From: Chitinophaga sp. HK235 | GTDB taxonomy: Bacteria; Bacteroidota; Bacteroidia; Chitinophagales; Chitinophagaceae | Assembly (NCBI RefSeq): GCF_018255755.1 | Contig: NZ_CP073766.1 | Span: 992,001-1,056,000 of the forward strand | Length of the DNA: 64,000 nucleotides | Direction: 5' to 3' | Part shown: positions 1 to 11,800 of the stretch, one piece after another | Layout of the letters: each line of letters starts with the position of its first letter | How positions within the stretch are numbered: the first letter of the stretch is position 1 | Translations under genes and position numbers: made by a program | The notes under the pieces: generated by a model | Seen by the model: only the letters and a program-made list of their open reading frames with translations | Told to the model about the DNA's origin: nothing | The model's database searches: none

Positions 1-1072
1 GCTGTTCCGGCCTGCCAGACACGATAACCCCATATGTAATGGCATCCTGGCCGGTATAACTATGTAACAGGTACGCCCATACGCCTTGTATCAGTGTATT
101 GATCGTAAGTCCGTGTGCTCTCGCAAATACTTCAGCCTGGCGGCTGTTTTCTTCGTCGAGCGTAAGCAATCGTTCATGATAATGACCAATGCCCTTTGTA
201 CGGTCCGCGTTTGCCTGGATGAATGGCAACAGTGTTCCTTCTTCAATGCCGCTCATATATTGCCGCCAGTGCTGCTCTGCAGCGCTGGCATCCTGTGATG
301 AGATAAAGCGGATATAATCTTCAAACACATCTGTTGTCGTATCCTCCACTGTTTTACCTGCGGCCAGTTGTTTATAGTACTGCATGAATTCTTCCATCAG
401 TACCGAGATAGACCATCCATCCAGCAGGATATGATGAAAGGTCCAGACCATTAAATAATTACTTTCACCGGTCTGCAACAATGCAATACGCATCAGCGGC
501 GGTGTTTTGAAATCAATTCCCTTTGCCTTGTCTTCCGCCAGGAATGCATCTATCGCGGCCTGTTGCACAGCAGCATCCGGATGACGAAGGTCCTGTATAG
601 TGAAAGGCAGCGTCACTTCGTTATATACACATTGTACCGGTATCTCCAGCAGTTTATGTTCGAAGCCTGTACGCAGAATGGTATGCTTCTCCATCAACAG
701 CTGCCAGGTCTGTTTCAGCAGTTCAGGGTCAGCGTTAAATACATAGCTGGAAACCTGCTCCAGATATGCAGAAGTCTGCCCGTCATACAACCCGTGAAAC
801 AGCATCCCTTCCTGCAGGGGGCTTAGGCGGTACATGGAATCAATATTGCTGGCCCTCTTCTTTACCTCAGGCTGCGAAGCGGTCTTCAGGAAACTGATCA
901 GCTCCTGTTTGTTAGCCTTGATAAATCCTATTACTTCTGTATCTTTCCTGATAGCTGCTATCTGTTCATCAGTAAGCCGGCTTTTATCACCTTTCAGGAT
1001 CAGTTTTTCTCCTTCCACAGTCAGCGAGAAATGTGACTGTTGAAGCCTGTCAACAAACGCTTTAATGGTCAT
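1..1072 (-). CDS. NRPS 3, N-terminal part (docking domain plus condensation domain), cut by window start
   Basis: This is the third synthetase of the assembly line; only its first 357 codons are visible. The ATG at 1072 lies 10 bp after the stop of NRPS 2. Residues 1-65 form a TubC-like N-terminal docking domain (start MTIKAFVDRLQQSHFSL). A condensation domain follows from about residue 80, opening with LSPLQEGMLFHGLYD and holding an intact catalytic motif HHILLDGWS (plus-strand region about 410-440). This opening is the type usually seen in condensation domains that accept a D-configured donor, which fits the intact epimerase ending NRPS 2. It should condense the predicted D-Phe-type residue with the next, unseen amino acid. 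The rest lies beyond base 1. Confidence 0.9.
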   Translation of the reverse strand, partial: MTIKAFVDRLQQSHFSLTVEGEKLILKGDKSRLTDEQIAAIRKDTEVIGFIKANKQELISFLKTASQPEVKKRASNIDSMYRLSPLQEGMLFHGLYDGQTSAYLEQVSSYVFNADPELLKQTWQLLMEKHTILRTGFEHKLLEIPVQCVYNEVTLPFTIQDLRHPDAAVQQAAIDAFLAEDKAKGIDFKTPPLMRIALLQTGESNYLMVWTFHHILLDGWSISVLMEEFMQYYKQLAAGKTVEDTTTDVFEDYIRFISSQDASAAEQHWRQYMSGIEEGTLLPFIQANADRTKGIGHYHERLLTLDEENSRQAEVFARAHGLTINTLIQGVWAYLLHSYTGQDAITYGVIVSGRPEQ

Positions 1073-1082
1073 TTTTACAATT

Positions 1083-4000
1083 TTAAAAGCTAAGTATATC
1101 TTCGGACTGGTCTTCTTCGCTATTCAGGAACCGGTCCATTTTCTCAAAGGTCACTTCACCAGAAAGCCCATAATCTGCGGGTGTAAACACCTGTCCCTGT
1201 TTTCCCTGTTTCACGCAGTGATTGATCAATTCCTGCAGATGGCTGATGTAAACGGCGCCGAGTGACTGTACGGTGGCATCTTCAAAGTGACGGCTGCTAT
1301 AACTCCAGTGGCATGACAGCACACCGTCCTGTATCATACTGTTGATGGAGATGAGATCTCTTACCGGGAAATTTCCACCGACTTCCTTCCCTGTATATTC
1401 TTCTGCTGCTGACAACAGTCCTTCTTCGCTGTTCATATTATCAAACTGGCCCAGGTAGTTAAAAAGAATGTTCCATGGTAACATGCCTTGCAATGCAGGC
1501 TCCCGGCGGACATAACGCAGTAGGCCAAAGCCCATTCCTTTGTCGGGCACCTGCCGGAGCTGTTCCTTTATGCTGACGATCAGCGCGGCTTTATCCGTTG
1601 TTCCGGTCATATCGAGCAACAGCGGATACATAGAAGTAAACCATCCTGTAGTACGGCTGATATCTGTCCCGGGGGCCAGGTTTTCCCTTCCATGTCCTTC
1701 AAGGCCGATGGCTATCTGTTGATAACCTGTCCAGTCGTGGAGTGTAAGTGCCAGTGCAGACAACAAAATATCATTGATCTCTGTATTATAAGCCTGTGGT
1801 ACTTCCTGCAGTAAACGACGGGTGACCGTTTCATCGAGGTACAGACTGAAGGAAGTGGTCTCCTTTGTAAGTGCAGCTGTGCCTTCATAACGGTCTGCAG
1901 GCAATGGGCGGGCCATTTTCATCACCCGCTCCCAGTAAGGCTGCTGGGCCAGCAGTGCGGGACTCTGGCTATATTGTTCCAAGGCAGTATACCACTGACG
2001 ATATGAATTGGTTTTGTCCGCCAGGTTATCGTTCATGCCTTTCAAGAGCTGTTCAAGATCTTCAAGCAGAATACGCCAGGATACGCCGTCAATAGCAAGA
2101 TGGTGAACAGCCATGAAGAGGCGGTTGTGTGAAGCCGTTTCCGGTGTGATGATATGTAATATGCTGAGCAGTTTTCCGGCGGTAATATCCAGGGATTGTT
2201 GCCCCTGAGCACAGGCATCACTGATGCGGGCTGACAGCTCTTTTTCTGAAACAGCTGTCAGATCAATCGTTTCAGGCGCACCCGTTGTTTCGCCATATAC
2301 CTGTTGCCATCCGTTTTCATTTTTTGAATACGAGAAACGAAGTGCATCATGATGCAGTATAAGCTGTTCCACTGCGCGCGACACCTCTGCTGAACTGAGT
2401 TGTTTGTTTATGTGAAACAACATGCTTTGATTAAAATGACTGAGGTCAGCCACCTCAGTGGGTCCTTCTTCAAAGAACCACTGTTGTATAGGGAGAAGTC
2501 CTGCAGGACCTTTTAGTGTGCCCTGTTCGCTGGCCACCAAAAATGTTGCACCGCGATGTGTGGCCAGTGCAGCTAATTGTGCGACGGTCTGATGCAGAAA
2601 CACATCTTTGGGTTGCAACTCACATCCGGCGCGGCGCGCACGGCTTACCAACTGAATACTGATAATAGAATCACCTCCCAGCCGGAAGAAATTATCGTGA
2701 ATACCAATATTGTCTTTTCCTAACAGTTCCTGCCATATGGCCACGAGTGCGGTTTCTGTAGCATTACGGGGTGCCACGTATTCCTGCGATGAGGCTTGTT
2801 CTTCCATCCGGGGTTCAGGCAGGGCGCGGCGATCTACCTTACCGTTGGCTGTCAGCGGGATAACAGTCATCTCTACATACCAGGCTGGTACCATATAGGC
2901 CGGTAGATGATCTTTCAGATATTCAGCGATGGCTGTTTCATCAAAAGTATCTGTAGGCACGATATAAGCGACCAACTGCTTATTACCACGTGAATCGGGA
3001 GTAGCTGTAACCACCGCCTGATCGGCCAGGCCGCTCTGCAACAATACATTCTCTATTTCCCCCAGCTCGATGCGGTGCCCGCGGATCTTTACCTGATCGT
3101 CTTTTCTTCCCAGGAACTCGATGTTACCGTCGGGCAGCCAGCGTGCCAGGTCGCCGCTTTTATACATGCGGCCATCGATACCTGCGAGGTCTGTAACAAA
3201 TCTTTCAGTTGTCAGTTGCGTTCTTCTGAAATAACCACGGGCCACTTGTACGCCGCCGATATACATCTCACCCGGAACGCCTACCGGCACAGGGTTTCCG
3301 TTATCATCCAGGATATGGATAATGACGTTATCGATCGGTTTTCCGATCACCACCCTGCCGTTCTCTTTTACAGGCTGATCAGTAAGGCTGGCGCATACTG
3401 TATTTTCCGTAGGGCCGTAAGCGTTAATAAGTCGTATACCCTTGGATTGTATCCAGGTGGCCACTTCATTGCTAAGTGCTTCACCCGCAGAGACAACAGT
3501 TTTGAGAGAGACAGGAATATAATCTTTAATCGCGTGCAGATAGGAAGGCAGCAGTGTGGCTGCTTCCACGCCTGTATGATCGAGGAAAGCGCAGAATTTC
3601 TCAGCGGAAAGAATATCTTCGGTTTCTGGTATCACCAGGCATCCGCCACTCAACAACGTATTAAAAATTTCATAGCAGGAGGCATCAAAGCCGAAAGAAG
3701 CAAATTGCAACGACTTCATGGCTGGCTGCAATCTTAATGCTGCCGCCTGTGAGGTGGCAAGATTTACAACGCCACCATGCGCTACCAACACCCCTTTAGG
3801 TGTTCCGGTAGATCCTGAGGTGTATATCATATAGGCAAGATGATGCGGCTTCAGGTCAGTACAGGCCACAACACCGGGTTGCCCCCTGAGAACAGCCAGG
3901 TCGTCTATGCAGATGAGCTGGCCAGCTTCGGGCATCAGTTGCTGCAATGGTTCCAGGTAATCGGTAGTAGTAAGATATAAAGACGCACCTATATCATCCA

Positions 4001-5870
4001 GCATGAACCTTACCCGTTCAGCCGGATATTGTGTATCGATGGGCACATAGGCACCTCCGGCTTTCAACACAGCCATGATACCAACAATCATATTGATACC
4101 CCGGCCAGTATATAAAGGTACCAGCGTATCTTCCTTAACACCCTGGCTGCGCAGGTAATTGGCCAGTTTTCCCGCAACGTCATCCAGCTCACGGTAAGTG
4201 AGCACATCGCCTTTATACCATACTGCAGCTGCATCAGGTGCATATTTCACCCAGGTATCAAAGGCATCGGGAATTGTTTTGCCGGCTGCATCTCTATTCA
4301 CCGGCCTGTTAAAGCCATACAATACCTTTTGCTCTTCTTCCTGCGTGAGTAACTTCAGTAGGCCAGCCGTCTCTCCGGGTGCTTCCACCACAGCCTGCAG
4401 CAGCTGCTCATAGTGGCCTGCCATGCGGGTGATGGTTTCTTCCATAAAGAGGTCTGTACAGTATTCCACATCCAGGATAAGTCCGGACGGCGTTTCATCC
4501 AGTACAAATGACAGGTCGAACTTAGCGCTGGTATGTGCAGCTTCACCGACAGACAATACCATATCCCCGAGTTTCACGTCTTCTGTCTCCGGGGTATTCT
4601 GCAGGGAAAACATCACCTGAAACAATGGTGTCCTATCCAGTTCCCTTTCCGTGACAACGGCATCCACCACTTTTTCAAACGGCGTGTCCTGGTGCTGATA
4701 AGCCTGTAGCAATGTTTCTTTCAGCTGTTGTAGAAAACCGCGGAAAGAAAGTGTACTCTCCACGTTGCTGCGTATCGCCAGTGTATTGATGAAGTAACCA
4801 ACCATAGGCTCCGTTTCACGCAATTTCCTGCCGGCAACGGGAATGCCTACACAGATATCTTCCTGTCTGCTATACCGATATAACAAAACCTTAAATACCG
4901 CCAGCAGCGTCATAAACAGGGTTACCCCTTCACGCTGGCTGAGCTGCTTCAGTGCTGCCGTGAGTGTGGCATTGAGGCTGAACCCTGCCAGGGCTCCCCT
5001 GGTGCTTTGCAGTGCCGGTCTTGTATTGTCAAGCGGCAGTTCCAGGGCGGTAACGCCGGAGAGTTGTTTTTTCCAATATTCCAGCTGACCGGCCAGTACT
5101 TTCCCTGTAAGATGATTACGCTGCCACACTGCATAGTCAGCATAGCGGAAAGGCAGCTCCGGCAGTTGTGGTACCCGTTTCTCCACCCGGGCACCATATA
5201 GCTCAGCAAGCTCCGAAATGATAATTGACTCAGACCATCCATCAGAAGATATGTGATGGGTGACAATTACCAGTGTATGCACCTCCGGGACAGAAGTGAT
5301 AAGCGCCGCACGCAGCATATAATCAGCAGAGAGATCGAAAGGCTTTTGCACAAAGGCATCTGTTTCTGCTATATTGATATCAGCCAGCTGCCAGGCTGCT
5401 GCATCCAGTGTGTGCTGCCAGGCTACGTCATCATCGGCCGACCATTGTATCACCGTTCTCAATGCCTCATGACGCCCAACGATGTCACGCAAGGCTGCCT
5501 CCATGCTGTCCCGGTCAAGATGGCCCTTCATGTGCACCACAGACGGAATATGATAATGCGCGCTGCCCTCCAGTTTGTCTACCAACCATAATCGTTCCTG
5601 GCTGAAAGAGAGCGGAATGCGCTCCCCGCCGGATATCCGCTGCAGTCCCTGCTCTTTCACTGAGCTGTTCAGCGGACCATTATCTTTCAGATATTGCAGC
5701 AGGGCACCTTTGTTGTTTTTCAGGGTATCCCAGAAATCATCGTCCACATCTTCATCTTCATCCATTTCAATCACCAGCTGATTATCTTCCAGTAATATCT
5801 CCACCCTCAGTGCTGCTGCTTTTTCCAGCAATGCTGTTATGTCTGTCATTTCCGAGGTTTTCATATTCAA
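1083..5870 (-). CDS. NRPS 2, one module C-A-T-E, predicted D-Phe-type residue
   Basis: This 1595-aa nonribosomal peptide synthetase has one module. In order: a TubC-like docking domain (about 1-65, with a strongly acidic stretch EMDEDEDVDDDFW), a condensation domain with HHISSDGWS, an adenylation domain with IYTSGSTGTPKG, a carrier domain with LGGDSIISIQ, and an epimerisation domain with an intact HHLAIDGVSW, EGHGRE and FNYLGQ. Aligned by eye to GrsA, the specificity residues read D-A-Y-T-V-A-A-V-C-(K). This differs from the classic Phe code DAWTVAAVCK at one position, so Phe or a similar aromatic residue is likely, converted to the D form on the carrier. The C-terminal tail is acidic (NSEEDQSEDILSF) and looks like a partner for the docking domain of NRPS 3. 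It starts 21 bp after the NRPS 1 stop, in the same operon. Confidence 0.93.
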   Translation of the reverse strand: MNMKTSEMTDITALLEKAAALRVEILLEDNQLVIEMDEDEDVDDDFWDTLKNNKGALLQYLKDNGPLNSSVKEQGLQRISGGERIPLSFSQERLWLVDKLEGSAHYHIPSVVHMKGHLDRDSMEAALRDIVGRHEALRTVIQWSADDDVAWQHTLDAAAWQLADINIAETDAFVQKPFDLSADYMLRAALITSVPEVHTLVIVTHHISSDGWSESIIISELAELYGARVEKRVPQLPELPFRYADYAVWQRNHLTGKVLAGQLEYWKKQLSGVTALELPLDNTRPALQSTRGALAGFSLNATLTAALKQLSQREGVTLFMTLLAVFKVLLYRYSRQEDICVGIPVAGRKLRETEPMVGYFINTLAIRSNVESTLSFRGFLQQLKETLLQAYQHQDTPFEKVVDAVVTERELDRTPLFQVMFSLQNTPETEDVKLGDMVLSVGEAAHTSAKFDLSFVLDETPSGLILDVEYCTDLFMEETITRMAGHYEQLLQAVVEAPGETAGLLKLLTQEEEQKVLYGFNRPVNRDAAGKTIPDAFDTWVKYAPDAAAVWYKGDVLTYRELDDVAGKLANYLRSQGVKEDTLVPLYTGRGINMIVGIMAVLKAGGAYVPIDTQYPAERVRFMLDDIGASLYLTTTDYLEPLQQLMPEAGQLICIDDLAVLRGQPGVVACTDLKPHHLAYMIYTSGSTGTPKGVLVAHGGVVNLATSQAAALRLQPAMKSLQFASFGFDASCYEIFNTLLSGGCLVIPETEDILSAEKFCAFLDHTGVEAATLLPSYLHAIKDYIPVSLKTVVSAGEALSNEVATWIQSKGIRLINAYGPTENTVCASLTDQPVKENGRVVIGKPIDNVIIHILDDNGNPVPVGVPGEMYIGGVQVARGYFRRTQLTTERFVTDLAGIDGRMYKSGDLARWLPDGNIEFLGRKDDQVKIRGHRIELGEIENVLLQSGLADQAVVTATPDSRGNKQLVAYIVPTDTFDETAIAEYLKDHLPAYMVPAWYVEMTVIPLTANGKVDRRALPEPRMEEQASSQEYVAPRNATETALVAIWQELLGKDNIGIHDNFFRLGGDSIISIQLVSRARRAGCELQPKDVFLHQTVAQLAALATHRGATFLVASEQGTLKGPAGLLPIQQWFFEEGPTEVADLSHFNQSMLFHINKQLSSAEVSRAVEQLILHHDALRFSYSKNENGWQQVYGETTGAPETIDLTAVSEKELSARISDACAQGQQSLDITAGKLLSILHIITPETASHNRLFMAVHHLAIDGVSWRILLEDLEQLLKGMNDNLADKTNSYRQWYTALEQYSQSPALLAQQPYWERVMKMARPLPADRYEGTAALTKETTSFSLYLDETVTRRLLQEVPQAYNTEINDILLSALALTLHDWTGYQQIAIGLEGHGRENLAPGTDISRTTGWFTSMYPLLLDMTGTTDKAALIVSIKEQLRQVPDKGMGFGLLRYVRREPALQGMLPWNILFNYLGQFDNMNSEEGLLSAAEEYTGKEVGGNFPVRDLISINSMIQDGVLSCHWSYSSRHFEDATVQSLGAVYISHLQELINHCVKQGKQGQVFTPADYGLSGEVTFEKMDRFLNSEEDQSEDILSF

Positions 5871-5890
5871 TTATTTCAAGGGTTATCTCT

Positions 5891-8800
5891 TTATAATGCA
5901 ATACGTTTACGTTTCCTGGATTCGCCTGCTTTTCTTTCCTCCGCATATACTGCCAGCGCTTCAATGGTAGGCTGTTCAAAGAAGGTCTTTACCGGTATCT
6001 CTATCTGGAGAGCTTCCAGTACAGCGGCGGTAAACCGCATCACCATGAGGGAGTGCATACCCAGTTCGAAGAGGTTAACGTTGACGCTTATACGGTCTGC
6101 ATTCAGCAGCTCCTGACAAATACCGGCCAGTGTTTCTTCCGTTGTATTACGGGGGGCGGTATATACTCCGGATTGCTGGCCTGCATCCGGCTCCGGTAAA
6201 GCTTTCCGGTCTATCTTGCCATTGGGGGTCAGCGGCATTTCGGCCAGTTCCACCAGCAGCGGTATCATATACTCGGGCAGTCTTTCCCTCAGATAAGCCA
6301 GTACGTCTTCCTTCTTCAATGGCTGCCCAGGCACGATATAACCTATCAGCTGGCTGATTCCCTGTGTATCCTTGCGTACGATCACTACACTTTGATGTAT
6401 CAGTTCGTACTGCTGCAATACACTCTCTATTTCGCCCAGCTCAATACGGTTACCCCTGATCTTCACCTGGTGGTCTATCCTGCCGAGGTATTCGATATTG
6501 CCATCCGGCAGCCAGCGGCCAAGGTCACCGGTACGGTAAGACCTTAGCCCACTGCCGGGAGTCAGGCACACGAATTTCTCTGCCGTAAGGTCCGCACGGT
6601 TCAGGTAACCACGGCCTACGCCAATACCGGATACTGTAATCTCTCCGGGTACCCCTATCGGGCAAAGTTGATCTGTGAGATCCAGGATCTCTATCTGCAG
6701 GTTCTGCACCGGCCTTCCCAGCGGAACGCTGCTCGTCTCCGGTGCTTCATCCATGAAGTAATGGGTGATATCATCAGATGCTTCTGTAGGACCATAAGCA
6801 TTCACTACCGGAATATGTTTATAGTGTGGATGGCTGAACCATTGTTTCAGGAGTGATGGCGTCACCGTTTCTCCGGTAACCAGCAAGTAACAAAGCTTCT
6901 TCAGATCTACGGCCACATTGTGTTGCAACAGGATAGCCAGGTAAGACGGTACCAGCTCAAGGATGTTCACCCTGTCTTCCGCCACTTTGGTAATCAGCGC
7001 CGCCGGGTTCAAAACCGTATCAGCAGGATAAATGATAGTACGGCCCCCGCTGACAAGCGCAGCAAACATCTGCCATACAGAAATATCAAATGTATAGGAT
7101 GCCGTAAAAGCAATGGTGGTGGCGGCATTTACCTTCAGATCATTTATTTTGGCATACAGGTGGTTCACCATCCCTGCATGTTCAATCATCACGCCCTTGG
7201 GACGCCCTGTGGACCCGGAGGTATAGATAACATAACAGAGATGATCCGTTGCAATGACATTACCGGGAGTGGTAACAGGCTGACGGGTTAATACTTTGTC
7301 ATCATCCAGGCAGATGACCGTAATACTGCTGTTAGCAGGCAATTGGTCGCTGCATCGCTGATTGGTGAGCACTACGGTTGCCTTTACATCTTCCAGGATA
7401 AATTCTATGCGGTCCTGCGGATAGCCGGGATCAACGGGCACATAGGCTCCACCGGCTTTCACTATACCGAGTATGCCCAGAATCATTTCCAGACTTCTGT
7501 CTATGCAGATGGGTACCAGCACGTTTTCCTTCACGCCCTTGCCTCTCAGGAAATGAGCCAGCTGGTTGGCGCGTTCATTCAGTTCGCGGTAAGTGAAGGT
7601 AGATCCTTCAAACTCAATAGCCACGGCTTCCGGAAGCATAAGCGCCTGCTTTTCGAAGAGGCTGGCCAGTGTCTGATCTTCGGGCCATGGTACTACAGGG
7701 CCTGCAGATAATGCTTGCAGCACCTGTGTTTCTTCGCTGGTCAGTAACTTAATAGCTCCCAGCTGTTGTTGTCCGTTGTCCAGGAACTGTAACAACACAC
7801 TTTCGAAATGCCCGGCCAGCTGACGCATGTACTGCTCTTCCAGCAATTCTGTATTATAATTGAAGGTAATCGAGGTCTTTTCCTTTGACAACGCAATCAG
7901 TATATCCAGCGGGAAGTTGGTTTGTTCCTGCAGTCTGACGTGCTCTGCTTTCAGGCTCCATTTATCTTCTCCCGCCTTTAATGCCTCACTAACCGGATAG
8001 TTATCAAATACCAGCAGGCTGTCAAACAGGTCGCCGGTGATGCCGGTAAGGGCCTGAATCCTGTTCAGCGACGTATATTCATATTCCCTGGACTGCACCT
8101 GATTCTTCTGAATCTGTTGCAGCCAGCTACTGATCGCTATATTTTTTTCGAAGCGGGTATGCAGCGGCAGCGTATTGATGTAAAGGCCGGCACGATGTTC
8201 CACACCCTGTAAGCTGGCAGGACGGCCTGATACCGATACACCATATACAATGTTCTGCAGACCGGTATACTTATGTAACAGTAACGCCCACACGCCCTGC
8301 ATCAGGGTATTGACAGTGATACCGTAACGTTTTGCCGTTTCCGTTATCTGTAGTGTAGTGCTTTCACCGAGCAACAGCTGCTGTTCCTGATACTGCCCCA
8401 CTCCTTTATTGCGGTTGCTGGTTGTTTTAATGAAAGGCAGCAGCGTAGCTGTTTCCAGGCCTTCCATGTAACGACTCCAGTATTCCTGTTCTTTCCATTT
8501 GTTGCGATCCCCGATGTAACGGATATATTCACTGTATTTATCTTCCGGTGCTGACTTCTCAACACCTCCTTTTACTTCATATTCATATTGCTGCAGCAAC
8601 TCTCCCAGCACAAGGGATACAGACCAGCCATCCAGCAGCAAGTGATGGAATGACCATAGCATATGATAATTCCTTTCTCCTGTTTGTATCAGGGTGATAC
8701 GCATCAGCGGTGCTTCCTCATAGTTAAATCCTCTTTCACGATCCTGGCGGATATATGTATCAATAGCCGCTTCCAGCCTGTCTTCCGGAAGATCACGGTA

Positions 8801-11800
8801 ATCTACCGTTTCAAACGGCATCGTAAGGGTTTTGTATACATATTGTGCCGGTACCGGAAGGTCTTCGTAACTAAAGCCGGTACGCAGGATCGTATGTCTG
8901 TTGAGCAGCTGGTTCCAGCTACGCTGCAGCGCCTGCACATCCACATCCGGAAGGTCACAGCTGAATTGTTCTATATAGGCAGCGGAATCCTTATCATACA
9001 GTCCATGGAAGAGCATACCTTCCTGTAGTGGCGTCAACGTATATACCTCACTGATAGCCTGAAGACGGCTGATACTGTTTGTAGCACTAACCGGTGATTC
9101 CAGGAATTTATCGAGGGCTTTGTAGCCAACAGTGGCAGGCAGACCATATCCCCACGGTGTAGGTACAGACCCGAGCCTGCCCAGCTGTACACAGTGATCT
9201 ATCAGCAATTCCAGCTGACGCAGATATGAGGAAGATAATGTAGTGATGGTGGCATCACTGAAATGCCCGTTGTTATAACTCCAGTTGATATAGAGCTCAC
9301 CTTCTTTCACAAAACTGTGTACGGATATCACCTGATGGCCATGGAACGGGCTGCCGGTAACACCGTTATCACCCGCTCCAAATCTATCTGAGTGGCCGGT
9401 GTAATTAAATACCAGCTGATACGGGTTTTCACGCTGTAATCCGGGTTCCTGCATCATATATTTCAGTATGCCAAAGCCAAGACCATTATCAGGTACATGT
9501 AGCAACTGCTCTTTGACGCTTCTGATCAAACGGCTGTCATCTGTGCAATCCCGGGTATTTAACAGTAACGGATATACGCTGGTGAAACATCCCACGGTAC
9601 GGCTTATATCCAGCGCCTCATTCAGCATTTCACGGCCATCACTTTCCAGTCCGATCACGATCTCCTGGGAGCCGCTCGGGCCGGCCAGTGTGCGGGTAAG
9701 TGCTGCCAGCAGGATATCGCTGACGGCTGTATGATAAGTAGCCTGTACGTCTTTCAATAACAACGAGGTCAGTGCTACATCCAGGTGGGTGCTGGTATTT
9801 TTCAGCGAACTTACCGGAGAAACGGATGTATGACCCGCCAGTAACGGCTGCCGCTGTTGCATGGCCTGTTGCCAGTAACGTTTTTGCGACAACAGCTGTT
9901 CGCTTTTTGCATATTTTGTCAACTGCTCATACCATTGACGGTAAGAAGCGGTTTTTTCTTTTGTTTCTTTTGAAGGATGATGAATCAATTGCTGCAGATC
10001 CTCTTGCAGTATGCCCATGGAAACCCTGTCGGCCACGATAGGATGTACTGCCAGCAACAGCCGGTGATGGCTACTGTATGCAGGCATTTTTATCCAAACA
10101 GCTTTCACTACATTGTTCAGATCAGGTTGGTATTGACTATAGAAATCAGCCAGTTGTGCTCCCAGTGATTTTCTGTCAGCAGCCGACAGATCTTCGGTAT
10201 ACAAGGTTACAAAGTGATCACTGTATTCCTGTAGCCAGCCGCCCTCATCGCGGCGATAAACAAAGCGGAGCGCATCATGTTGTTCCTGCAACCTTCTAAC
10301 GGCAGCCTCCAGTACTTCAGGGGCAATATCCTTATCGGTTTCCAGGAGTATCACCTGACTAAGGTGGTTGGGTGCTTCCGTCACATTATGAAGATACTGT
10401 TGCTGCACAGGCAGTAACCCTGCAATACCTTTCAACACTCCCTGCTCCGGCGCTATTCCGCCATCTTTGTGGCGATCAGCCAGCACAGCAGACAGCTGCG
10501 CGATAGTCTGATACTGGAATACATCCTTTACCTGCAGGTTGATGCCTGCCTGTCTGGCGCGGCTTGCCAGCTGTATACTGATAATGGAATCACCACCCAG
10601 CCGGAAGAAATTATCATGGATACCTACATTACCTGTTCCTAACAGTTCCTCCCATATCAGGGCCAGTGCGGCTTCGGCGGCATTACGCGGCGCTGCGTAC
10701 AAGTATCCGGATACTTGTTCTTCCTCTTCCGGTTCTGGTAATGCACGGCGATCAATTTTTCCGTTGGCGGTAAGCGGCAGCTCTGCCAGTGCCACATAAC
10801 GCGATGGCAGCATATATGCCGGCAGGCGCCCCTGTAAGAAGTTGTTCAGCGCGGCTTCATCAAATACTCCTGACGAAACGATGTAGGCGATCAAACGTTT
10901 GATACCGCGGGCGTCTGGCGTAGCGGTTACGATCGTCTGATTTACCAGTCCACTCTGCAATAACACATTTTCAATTTCTCCCAATTCAATACGATAACCG
11001 CGGATCTTCACCTGTTCATCTTTCCTGCCGAAGAATTCTATATTTCCATCAGGCAGCCAGCGTGCGAGGTCACCGGTGCGGTAAAGGCGCTCACCGACCC
11101 GGAACGGATGCGCTACAAATTTCTCTGCTGTCAGCTCAGGCTGGCCAAGATAACCACGTGAGAGCTGGTTACCACTCACACAAAGCTCACCGGCCACACC
11201 CACCGGAACAGGACGTAGTGCCGTATCCGTTATATAGATACGTGTATTGCTTATGGCCCTGCCAATGGAAGGCTGTGTGCTGCCATCCACCGGCAACAGG
11301 TAACTGCTCGTTACCACCGTATTTTCCGTAGGCCCATAGTTATTCACCAGCTGGTAACGGGTGTCAGACAGTGACACCGATGCCAGGCGGTCGCCACCTG
11401 TCAACAGGTATTGCAGCGGCAGCTCGCGGCCCCGTAATGCCTGCATGATCTCCGGTACCAGGCCGGTAGCCACAAAGCTGTGGGTAATACCTGCCGAAGC
11501 GTACAGCGACACCACCGTTTCCGGCGACAGACGTGCATCATCATCCAGCAGCCAGAGACCGGCTCCTGCACAGAGGTATGGCCACAGCTCCCAGCCGAAG
11601 GCATCGAAACCAATGCTCGCCATTGCGGTTGCACGGCTTGCTGCACTCACTTCATAATAAGCCGCATGCCAGCGCACCAGGTTCACCACGTTGTGATGTT
11701 CTATCATCACACCTTTGGGACGGCCGGTAGAACCAGAGGTATAGATGACATAAGCCAGTTGTTTTTCAGTAATGCTATCTTTTAATGGAGACACAGGACT

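Noticed and set aside
3075..3737. Long plus-strand frames opposite the NRPS genes, such as 3075-3737, 14927-15460 and 19748-20527
   Set aside because: They are mirror frames of strongly conserved NRPS domains and have no recognisable protein features.
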